NCBI GenBank assembly: GCA_944322775.1
Contig: CALUQA010000119.1
Span: forward strand, 1 to 5,077
DNA: 5,077 nt
DNA from: an uncultured Elusimicrobiales bacterium
GTDB lineage: Bacteria > Elusimicrobiota > Elusimicrobia > Elusimicrobiales > Elusimicrobiaceae
Direction: 5' to 3'
The notes under the pieces were generated by a model that saw only the letters and a program-made list of their open reading frames with translations, had not been told where the DNA came from and made no database searches. Both the position numbers and the translations under genes were made by a program. This document shows, piece after piece, positions 1 through 4,662 of the stretch. Every line of letters begins with the position of its first letter. The stretch's first letter is position 1.

Positions 1-1032
1 GTTTTTGCCCAGGCCGTAGCTGAGCAGATAGTCAAACAACCCGGCCGAAAACGTAAAGCCCAGTTTTACGTCCAAGGTGTTCATGATGACCAAAGACAAA
101 CCCGTAAGCAAAGAATGCAGCACGTACAACGGGAAAGCCAAGAACATAAACGAAAATTCAATCGGTTCGGTAATACCCGTCAAAAAGGACGTCAGCGCCA
201 TGGACAGCAGCAAACCGCCAATGTCTTTTTTGCGGGAGGTTTTGGCCGTGGCAATCATGGCTAAACAGGCGGCCGGCAAGCCAAACATCATCACCGGGAA
301 GAAGCCCGCCATAAACGGGCCGGCCATGGGGTCGCCGGCAAAAAAGCGGGTCAAATCGCCGTGCACCACGGTGGCAACACCTTCTTTAATTACTTCAAAA
401 TCGCCAAATTGGAACCAAACCAAATTGTTTAAAATGTGGTGCAGCCCCAGCGGAATGAGCAGGCGGTTGGCCACGCCGTAAAAGAACAGACCAATGTTGC
501 CGGAAGTAATCGTCCAGTCGCCAAAGGCGCCAATGACGCGGGCAATCGGCGGCCAGACAAAATAGGCCGCGCCGGCAATCACCAAACAGGCCGCACCCGT
601 TACAATGGGCACAAAGCGCCGCCCGCCAAAGAAGGCCAAATAAGAGGGGAGTTTAATGCTTTTGTATTTATTGTACAGCAGCCCCGCCGTTACGCCCACG
701 ATAATGCCGCCCAACACGCCCATGTCGATGGTGTTGTCGAGCACGTTTAAAGAAGCCGTCAAAATGACGTAGCCCACATACGCGGCCAAGGCGGCGGCGC
801 CGTGGTTTTCTTCGGCAAAGCCGATGGCAACGCCCAAGGCAAAAATGATGGGCAGGTTGGTAAACACGGCCTGGCCCGCAGCGGCCATAAAGGCAATGTT
901 TAGCAAGTCCGGCTGGCCCAAGCGAAGCAACAGACCAGCGATAGGCAATACGGCAATGGGCAACATGAGGGCTTTGCCCAATTTTACAAGGCCCCGTCCG
1001 ACGGGAGCTAACAGTTTTTTAAGGTTTTGCAT
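1..1032 (-). CDS. nagE: PTS GlcNAc-family permease, EIIC domain (NagE-like), 3' part outside the window
   Basis: This is the membrane channel of a sugar phosphotransferase system. It binds the sugar outside and passes it to EIIB for phosphorylation on entry. The 344 residues visible match the E. coli NagE EIIC domain, as recalled, almost throughout. Shared stretches include LPIAVLPIAGLLLRLGQPDL (24-43), IKLPSYLAFFGGRRFVPI (126-143), the HGD..RF.AGD segment (224-234) and SGFFP/AGFFP (242-246). Expected substrate-site residues are present: the His pair in GLHH (198-199) and Glu in GITEP (289). Many hydrophobic stretches fit a polytopic inner-membrane protein. The start is set by GGAG (complement of 1039-1042), six bases before ATG. 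It lies 17 bases after the EIIA-HPr-EI gene, so the two are very probably co-transcribed. The EIIB domain is not in view and should follow past base 1. Because EIIA is in the neighbouring protein, a fused C-terminal EIIA is unlikely. GlcNAc is the best substrate guess; glucose is the alternative. Confidence 0.93.
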   Translation of the reverse strand, partial: MQNLKKLLAPVGRGLVKLGKALMLPIAVLPIAGLLLRLGQPDLLNIAFMAAAGQAVFTNLPIIFALGVAIGFAEENHGAAALAAYVGYVILTASLNVLDNTIDMGVLGGIIVGVTAGLLYNKYKSIKLPSYLAFFGGRRFVPIVTGAACLVIAGAAYFVWPPIARVIGAFGDWTITSGNIGLFFYGVANRLLIPLGLHHILNNLVWFQFGDFEVIKEGVATVVHGDLTRFFAGDPMAGPFMAGFFPVMMFGLPAACLAMIATAKTSRKKDIGGLLLSMALTSFLTGITEPIEFSFMFLAFPLYVLHSLLTGLSLVIMNTLDVKLGFTFSAGLFDYLLSYGLGKN

Positions 1033-1038
1033 GTTTTT

Positions 1039-1042
1039 CTCC
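1039..1042 (-). promoter_or_regulatory. Ribosome binding site of the NagE-like gene
   Basis: GGAG on the minus strand lies six bases upstream of the ATG at 1032-1030. It sits within the 17-base gap after the upstream stop codon. No promoter is visible in the gap, which supports translation from a shared mRNA. Confidence 0.75.
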
Positions 1043-1049
1043 GTACAAT

Positions 1050-3575
1050 TTATACGCCAAATTCTTTTTTGACCAGTTCACGCACTTGTTGTGCGTCGGC
1101 CAGCGTGCAGGCTTTTTGCGCTACTTCTGCGCAGTGCGCTTTGTTAAGCGTGCGCACCAGGGCTTTTATTTGCGCGATAGACGCGGCCCCGACGGCCAGT
1201 TCCGTTACGCCCAGGCCGATAAGCAGCGGCACGGCCTGCAAATCGCCCGCCATGGCGCCGCAAACGGCTACCGGGCGCTGATGCGCCTGCGCCCCGCGGC
1301 AGGTGCTGGCAATTAAGCTCAGCACGGCAGGGTTTAAATGGTCCGCACGCGAGCACAAGGTTTTGTGGCCGCGGTCTATGGCCAGGGTATATTGGGTTAA
1401 ATCGTTGGTGCCCAAAGAAAAGAAGTCCGCCTCTTTGGCAAACTGTTCGGCCATCAGCGCGGCGGAGGGCACTTCAATCATAATGCCCAGTTCCACCGGG
1501 GCGGAAATGCCCAGCTTTTCTTTTTCCTGGCGGATAATTTCTTTATATTCTTTCAGCTCGTCTATAAAGGCCACCATCGGCAGCATAATGCGCACCGTGC
1601 CGGCGGGGTGCACGCGCAGCATGGCGCGTATTTGGGAAAGGAAAATATCGCGGTAGGCTTTATAGTTTCTCACGCCGCGCAGGCCCACGATGGGGTTTTC
1701 TTCGGCGGGCAGCGGCATATAGGGCACGGGCTTGTCGCCTCCGACGTCCAAAGTACGCAGGGTGACGGGCTTGCCGTGCAGGGCTGCGGCTATGTTTTGA
1801 TAGAGCATAAATTGCCGCTCTTCCGTGGGCGGTTCATTGCCCTGGAAGAACAAAAATTCGGTGCGTACCAGCCCCAACCCGTCGGCGCCGTTTTGGGCGG
1901 CGGCCAGGGCTTCGCGTTCGTTAGAGGCATTGCCGCATACGTGTATACGCACGCCGTCTTGCGTGAGGGCCGGTTCTTGGGCGGCCTTTTGGTTTTGCTC
2001 GCGGGCGGCTTTTTCTTTGGTCATCAGTTCGTCCAGCTCGGTCTGTTGTTTTTCCGTCGGGCGGACATATACTAATCCGTCTGCTGCGTTGAGGGCCAGC
2101 TCTGTGCCGTTGTCTATGGACAAAACACACTCGCCGGCGCCCACCAAAGCGGGCAGCCCCATGTTGCGCAGCAAAATGGACACGTGCGCCGTGGGGGAAC
2201 CGTGCGCCAACAACACACCGCGCACGCGGCTGTCAAACAAGGCCAAATCGGAGGGGAGCAGATCGTCTGCCACCACAATGCAGCCTTCGGGCAAGTCGGG
2301 CCGTTTGGCTTCTTTGCCGGTCAGTTTAATCAGCACGCGGCGGCGCAGGTCCTTAAAGTCGGCAATGCGTTCCAACAAAAAGCGGTTTTTGGTTTTTTTC
2401 AGCACGTCAATGCTGTCGCGTACGGCCTCGTTAAAAGCAAAGGGAGCGCTTTTGCCCTGTTTAATTTGCTCTTCGGCGCGGGTGTTTAAAAAGGGGTCTT
2501 TAAGCAACTCCGTATGTGCTTGCAAAATTTCTTTGGCGGCTTTGCCGGGGGCGGACAAAATTTCGGCGGCAAAATCGGCCTCGGTTTCTTTTAGCGCTTT
2601 TTGCAGGCGCTGTTGCTCGGCGGCGGGGTCGGAGGCGGTTTCTTCAAACTCCACGTCGGCCGCCGTAAACAAATAGGCTTTGCCGCGGGCAATGCCGGCG
2701 CAGGCCGTTAAGGCTTTTAAAACGGAAGGTTCGTCTAAATTAATGCCTTGTTCTTCTTGGCACAGACAAGGCTCTTGGGCAGAGCAGGCGTCCGGCTCGT
2801 CGGCCGATTCGCCCAAGCCGCTTTCCAGCAAAGAGGCCAGCTCTTCCAACGCCTCCAAAGCGTGGGGGACGTCCTGCGGGGAGCGCAGGCAAACCTTGCT
2901 GCCGCACGCCAAAGAAAGCCCCATTACCGCCACCAAGCTTTTGGCATTGGCGGTGCGGCCTTCGTTTTCTATTTCAATGGCAAAAGGATATTTTTGCGCG
3001 GCTTGCGCCAATCTGCCGGCGGGGCGGGCATGCAGACCGTTGACGTTGGGAATAATAATTTGACGGGAAGTAACCCACTGCGTTGTTTGCGGGGCGCTGT
3101 CGGTTTTTGTGTCGTCCTGCAAGTCCGGCAGGCTGAAAACGGGGCTGACGCCGGCGCTTACTTGGCCCAAGGGGGCTTTGTTTAAGCGGGCGCCGTCGGG
3201 CGAAGTGACGATTAAGATAACCCAATTGCACGGGGTATTTTTGGCCAAAAAAACAGGGTCAAATTCCGTTAAATGTTGACCCTTTTTTACTTGGTCACCT
3301 GCTTTGACCAATGCTTTAAAACCTTTACCCTGCAAATTGACTGTTTCTACGCCCACATGAATAAGTACTTCTAGCCCCGGGCGGGAAATAACCACCGCAT
3401 GCAAGGCTTTGTGAATACTGGTCACCGTGCCGTCAAACGGCGCGGCGGTAAACCCTTGGGAAGGTTCTACGGCAATGCCGTCGCCGAGCATATGTTCGGC
3501 AAAGGCCGGATCGGGCACTTGCTCCAGGGGGAGCAGTTTCCCGTCGGCGGGGGAATAAACTTGGAAATCAGACAT
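1050..3575 (-). CDS. nagF: Multiphosphoryl transfer protein, EIIA(Glc)-HPr-EI fusion (NagF-like)
   Basis: This single cytoplasmic protein should carry phosphate from PEP through EI, HPr and EIIA to the EIIB of the adjacent permease. The EIIA(Glc)-type domain covers about residues 1-150, with the phosphorylated His73 in LIHVGVETV and the supporting His59. The HPr domain covers about 168-250, with His182 in GLHARPA and Ser213 at the position of HPr Ser46. A cysteine-bearing linker spans about 253-280. The EI domain covers about 283-841. Its phospho-His is 464, in PTAHVSILLRNMGLPALVG. PEP-site Arg571 (VRTEF) and Arg607 (LRTLDVGGDKP), Glu701 (MIEVPSA), Asp725 (GTNDLTQY) and the catalytic Cys772 (VCGAMAGD) are all present, so the protein looks fully active. 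The same domain order is known in NagF of Pseudomonas. AAGGAG lies five bases before the chosen ATG. The protein is complete. The NagE-like gene follows after 17 bases, which argues for GlcNAc rather than fructose as substrate; the EIIA is also of the glucose class, not the fructose class. Confidence 0.96.
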   Translation of the reverse strand: MSDFQVYSPADGKLLPLEQVPDPAFAEHMLGDGIAVEPSQGFTAAPFDGTVTSIHKALHAVVISRPGLEVLIHVGVETVNLQGKGFKALVKAGDQVKKGQHLTEFDPVFLAKNTPCNWVILIVTSPDGARLNKAPLGQVSAGVSPVFSLPDLQDDTKTDSAPQTTQWVTSRQIIIPNVNGLHARPAGRLAQAAQKYPFAIEIENEGRTANAKSLVAVMGLSLACGSKVCLRSPQDVPHALEALEELASLLESGLGESADEPDACSAQEPCLCQEEQGINLDEPSVLKALTACAGIARGKAYLFTAADVEFEETASDPAAEQQRLQKALKETEADFAAEILSAPGKAAKEILQAHTELLKDPFLNTRAEEQIKQGKSAPFAFNEAVRDSIDVLKKTKNRFLLERIADFKDLRRRVLIKLTGKEAKRPDLPEGCIVVADDLLPSDLALFDSRVRGVLLAHGSPTAHVSILLRNMGLPALVGAGECVLSIDNGTELALNAADGLVYVRPTEKQQTELDELMTKEKAAREQNQKAAQEPALTQDGVRIHVCGNASNEREALAAAQNGADGLGLVRTEFLFFQGNEPPTEERQFMLYQNIAAALHGKPVTLRTLDVGGDKPVPYMPLPAEENPIVGLRGVRNYKAYRDIFLSQIRAMLRVHPAGTVRIMLPMVAFIDELKEYKEIIRQEKEKLGISAPVELGIMIEVPSAALMAEQFAKEADFFSLGTNDLTQYTLAIDRGHKTLCSRADHLNPAVLSLIASTCRGAQAHQRPVAVCGAMAGDLQAVPLLIGLGVTELAVGAASIAQIKALVRTLNKAHCAEVAQKACTLADAQQVRELVKKEFGV

Positions 3576-3580
3576 ATAAA

Positions 3581-3586
3581 CTCCTT
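3581..3586 (-). promoter_or_regulatory. Ribosome binding site of the EIIA-HPr-EI gene
   Basis: A consensus AAGGAG on the minus strand ends five bases before the ATG at 3575-3573. It fixes the start of the fusion protein at MSDFQVYSP, directly before the EIIA fold. Confidence 0.85.
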
Positions 3587-3605
3587 AAAGGGGTGATTTA
3601 CTTTC

Positions 3606-3611
3606 ATTATA
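3606..3611 (-). promoter_or_regulatory. Probable -10 box of the nagF-nagE operon promoter
   Basis: TATAAT on the minus strand sits about 31 bases before the start codon and would give a leader of roughly 24 bases carrying the SD site. An overlapping TATACT (complement of 3611-3616) is an alternative. No good -35 box lies 16-18 bases upstream (the best are CTTTCC or TTTCCT), so this promoter may need an activator, as sugar-induced PTS operons often do. That last point is inference. Confidence 0.45.
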
Positions 3612-3646
3612 GTATATTGAGGGCGAAAGGAAAGAGGCGGTTTTTA

Positions 3647-3657
3647 AATTTGAAATT
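3647..3657. promoter_or_regulatory. Possible operator: AATTT-G-AAATT palindrome
   Basis: AATTTGAAATT is a perfect dyad around a central base. It overlaps the -35 box of the pilin promoter and lies about 36 bases upstream of the PTS -10 box. A regulator bound here could affect both divergent units. An 11-base dyad in AT-rich DNA can easily arise by chance. Confidence 0.2.
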
Positions 3658-3678
3658 AACAGCAAAAACCTATATACT
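3650..3678 (+). promoter_or_regulatory. Sigma70-type promoter of the pilin-like gene
   Basis: TTGAAA (3650-3655) is followed by exactly 17 bases and TATACT (3673-3678). This is five of six consensus bases in each box with ideal spacing. Transcription should start near 3685, leaving a leader of about 22 bases that contains the AAGGAG site. It is the clearest promoter in the window. Confidence 0.75.
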
Positions 3679-3694
3679 AAAAGAAATATATAGT

Positions 3695-3700
3695 AAGGAG
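3695..3700 (+). promoter_or_regulatory. Ribosome binding site that fixes the pilin start
   Basis: AAGGAG ends six bases before the ATG at 3707. The reading frame is open back to an ATG at 3593, but that codon lies upstream of the promoter and would place a 38-residue charged stretch before the prepilin leader. The SD site and the leader peptide both support 3707. Confidence 0.85.
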
Positions 3701-3706
3701 AAGAAT

Positions 3707-4192
3707 ATGTTTCATTTTTCCAGTCGCCGCGGGTTTACACTGGCGGAATTGATGGCGGTGGTCATTATTATCGGCATTTTGGCGGGTATTGCCATTGGTT
3801 CGTATAACCGCTCTTTGGACAGAACGCGCCTGACGGAAGCCCAATCGTTGGCACATCAGGTGGCCGCTGCCAGAGATGCCTATTATTATGACCGTGTGGG
3901 CATGGGTTCTATCAGTATGCCGCAGACGTTGGGTGTATTGCCTATTGAAGTGAAAAATGCTTCGGGGGCCCTTTGCTCCGGTTCTTCTTGCGACGTGGGC
4001 ACGTTTGTGTTGTATGTTTCTCATCCTTCTTATGTAAGAGCATTGGATAGAGACGGACATTTTGGTTTGTGCGTGTATCAGGAAGCGCAGGTAACCGGTT
4101 CTGCCGCGGCGGACCGCTGCCTGGCTTTTGATGAAGAAGGACAGGAAATATGTAAGCTGGCAGGTTATAAAACCTATTCTACTAGCTGTTAA
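3707..4192 (+). CDS. Type IV pilin-like / pseudopilin protein with class III signal peptide
   Basis: This 161-residue protein begins with a short basic prepilin leader (1-9, ending RRG). FTLAEL and an unbroken hydrophobic helix follow (10-30: FTLAELMAVVIIIGILAGIA). Prepilin peptidase should cut after Gly9 and methylate Phe10; the assembly glutamate, position 5 of the mature protein, is Glu14. Residues about 31-62 continue the helix (EAQSLAHQVAAARDAYYYD), and the rest should form the globular head. Six cysteines in the head (90, 95, 122, 138, 149, 161) would allow three disulfides, and the last is the C-terminal residue. Family membership is secure, but the specific role (pilus subunit, minor pilin or type II secretion pseudopilin) cannot be read. 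No pilus assembly gene is nearby. It has its own promoter and terminator and is therefore monocistronic. In my recollection Elusimicrobiota carry many scattered pilin-like genes of this form. Confidence 0.92.
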   Translation: MFHFSSRRGFTLAELMAVVIIIGILAGIAIGSYNRSLDRTRLTEAQSLAHQVAAARDAYYYDRVGMGSISMPQTLGVLPIEVKNASGALCSGSSCDVGTFVLYVSHPSYVRALDRDGHFGLCVYQEAQVTGSAAADRCLAFDEEGQEICKLAGYKTYSTSC

Positions 4193-4209
4193 TCAGTAAT
4201 CTTTAAAAT

Positions 4210-4241
4210 AAAACCCGGGCCATGCATAGCCCGGGTTTTTT
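4210..4241 (+). terminator. Intrinsic terminator after the pilin-like gene
   Basis: AAAACCCGGGC (4210-4220) pairs with GCCCGGGTTTT (4229-4239) around an eight-base loop, and six T residues end at 4241. It begins 18 bases after the stop codon. The flanking A and T runs mean it could also stop transcription coming from the right. Confidence 0.93.
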
Positions 4242-4255
4242 ATGAACAAGACAAT

Positions 4256-4278
4256 AAAAAACCCCGAAGTTTCGGGGT
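4256..4278 (-). terminator. Intrinsic terminator of the small minus-strand unit
   Basis: On the minus strand ACCCCGAA pairs with TTCGGGGT around a two-base loop (4278-4261) and is followed by a T run (complement of 4260-4256). Its direction matches the small ORF at 4475-4374, whose transcript would end here, convergent with the pilin gene. Confidence 0.85.
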
Positions 4279-4301
4279 AAGTAATAAAAGCGGCCTTTTT
4301 T

Positions 4302-4333
4302 CAGACGGGAAAGAATGTTATTCTTCCCGTCTG
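4302..4333 (-). other. Long hairpin downstream of the small ORF
   Basis: CAGACGGGAAAGAAT (4302-4316) pairs with ATTCTTCCCGTCTG (4320-4333) through 14 base pairs with one bulge and a three-base loop. No T run follows on either strand, so it is not a standard terminator. In the small-ORF transcript it would form a stable 3'-UTR stem before the real terminator. Confidence 0.7.
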
Positions 4334-4361
4334 CCAAGGCGGTGTTTGTCCGCTTGGGCAG
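4331..4361 (-). other. Second hairpin downstream of the small ORF
   Basis: CTGCCAAGGCGG (4331-4342) and CCGCTTGGGCAG (4350-4361) form a GC-rich stem of 11 pairs with one bulged C on each side and a seven-base loop. It shares CTG at 4331-4333 with the neighbouring hairpin, so the outer ends of the two stems compete. Confidence 0.6.
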
Positions 4362-4365
4362 GCTG

Positions 4366-4396
4366 ACACAACCTTATTTGCTGCGGTAGGTTGTGT
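4366..4396 (-). other. Inverted repeat spanning the stop codon of the small ORF
   Basis: ACACAACCT (4366-4374) and AGGTTGTGT (4388-4396) are perfect nine-base inverted repeats with a 13-base loop. The stem covers the last codons and touches the TAA (4376-4374). With the two hairpins to its left it makes a row of three inverted repeats between the ORF and its terminator. Confidence 0.5.
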
Positions 4397-4475
4397 AATG
4401 AGCGCCGAGAACATTGTCTCCAACTTTAGCCAACGCTTCGGCGATTTTTTCAAGTATACTGCTTGCTTTCGTCAT
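4374..4475 (-). CDS. Putative 33-residue small protein, unknown function
   Basis: The ORF starts with ATG, ends with TAA and encodes 33 residues. I do not recognise it. Residues about 4-25 (SSILEKIAEALAKVGDNVLG and flanks) look like an amphipathic helix with hydrophobic residues every three or four positions. The tail is polar and aromatic (HYTTYRSK). The net charge is slightly positive. There is no signal peptide, cysteine or fully hydrophobic membrane segment. Support for a real gene is AAAGGAG eight bases before the ATG, a TATAAT box upstream and a matching terminator downstream, all on one strand. It faces the pilin gene tail to tail. A small regulatory or secreted peptide, or an ncRNA with a fortuitous ORF, are all possible. 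The helical part recalls AgrD-type propeptides, but the required cysteine and C-terminal charged Pro-Glu region are absent. Confidence 0.6.
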   Translation of the reverse strand: MTKASSILEKIAEALAKVGDNVLGAHYTTYRSK

Positions 4476-4480
4476 TTTTA

Positions 4481-4521
4481 TTTCTCCTTTAATTAAAAAT
4501 CGGTTACATCAAACGGAGAAA
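4481..4521 (-). promoter_or_regulatory. Possible SD-sequestering stem in the leader of the small ORF
   Basis: In the minus-strand transcript UUUCUCC (4521-4515) is complementary to GGAGAAA (4487-4481), which includes the core of the ribosome binding site (AAAGGAG, 4490-4484). The seven-pair stem with a 27-base loop would hide the SD. Seven pairs across an AT-rich leader is modest evidence. Confidence 0.3.
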
Positions 4522-4531
4522 CTTTTGACAT
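4493..4531 (-). other. Possible 12-codon upstream ORF (MSKVSPFDVTDF)
   Basis: The leader of the small gene contains an ATG (4531-4529) followed by 11 sense codons and TAA (4495-4493), ending 17 bases before the next ATG. It has no SD. Its ATG lies at about the predicted transcription start, so it could only be translated as a leaderless ORF. It overlaps the anti-SD strand of the leader stem, so ribosomes on it could open that stem. This is low-confidence inference. Confidence 0.2.
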
Positions 4532-4553
4532 AAATATTATACAAAATTTTTAT
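4525..4553 (+). promoter_or_regulatory. Possible plus-strand promoter facing nadB
   Basis: A perfect TTGACA (4525-4530) is followed by 17 bases and TTTTAT (4548-4553, four of six consensus bases). It overlaps the minus-strand promoter of the small gene. It would give a leader of about 100 bases in front of nadB that crosses the A/T hairpin at 4597-4622 and the palindrome at 4627-4640. Confidence 0.35.
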
Positions 4554-4564
4554 GCGTTTGAAAA
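4536..4564 (-). promoter_or_regulatory. Promoter of the small minus-strand gene
   Basis: TTTTCA (complement of 4559-4564) is followed by 17 bases and a perfect TATAAT (complement of 4536-4541). The start point would be near 4529, giving a leader of about 54 bases. A second possible -10, TATACT (complement of 4576-4581), lies farther upstream with a poorer -35. Confidence 0.55.
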
Positions 4565-4596
4565 AAAGGACATTTAGTATAACATTTTGTTTTAAT

Positions 4597-4622
4597 AAAA
4601 AGCAAGAAAAAAATGCTTTTTT
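4597..4622. terminator. Weak terminator-like hairpin in the nadB upstream region
   Basis: AAAAAGCA (4597-4604) pairs with TGCTTTTT (4614-4621) around a nine-base loop, followed by one more T. The stem has only two G-C pairs and is weak. On either strand it could reduce read-through, but it may be no more than A/T-rich sequence. Confidence 0.25.
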
Positions 4623-4626
4623 GCGC

Positions 4627-4640
4627 CCTTTGGCCAAAGG
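4627..4640. promoter_or_regulatory. Perfect palindrome upstream of nadB, candidate operator
   Basis: CCTTTGGCCAAAGG is a perfect 14-base palindrome in otherwise AT-rich spacer DNA. It ends eight bases before the TATAAT box of nadB and covers the place where the -35 box should be. The position suits a dimeric regulator acting on nadB. I do not recognise it as a known NiaR, NrtR or NadQ site. Confidence 0.45.
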
Positions 4641-4648
4641 CAGTTTTA

Positions 4649-4654
4649 TATAAT
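4649..4654 (+). promoter_or_regulatory. -10 box of nadB, apparently giving a leaderless mRNA
   Basis: A perfect TATAAT ends eight bases before the ATG at 4663. Transcription should start around 4661-4663, at or next to the start codon. There is no convincing -35 box and no SD within reach; AAAGG at 4636-4640 lies 22 bases before the ATG. The three facts agree with leaderless initiation. Confidence 0.5.
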
Positions 4655-4662
4655 ATATGTAT

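Noticed and set aside
77..1072. Plus-strand open frames opposite the permease
   Set aside because: The minus strand encodes a continuous NagE-type EIIC over 344 codons with recognisable motifs; the plus-strand frames are shadows.
1825..2676. A 283-codon plus-strand open frame, with several shorter ones across 1027-3596
   Set aside because: They lie opposite the EIIA-HPr-EI gene, whose catalytic motifs are intact throughout. Their Ser/Ala/Arg-rich translations resemble no family and are side effects of GC-biased codons on the real strand.
3593..3706. Longer N-terminus for the pilin-like protein starting at 3593
   Set aside because: This start is upstream of the TTGAAA/TATACT promoter, has no SD site and would bury the prepilin leader inside the protein.
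4302..4333. The 14-pair hairpin as an intrinsic terminator
   Set aside because: On the minus strand it is followed by an A run and on the plus strand by mixed sequence, so the T tract is missing on both sides.
4374..4475. The small ORF as an AgrD-type cyclic lactone autoinducer precursor
   Set aside because: The amphipathic N-terminal helix is similar, but there is no ring-forming cysteine, no C-terminal charged Pro-Glu tail and no AgrB-like gene beside it.
4193..4662. CRISPR array, tRNA or known riboswitch in the long spacer
   Set aside because: There are no repeated units with regular spacing, no cloverleaf with a CCA-type end and no riboswitch core that I recognise; the repeats present are simple inverted pairs.
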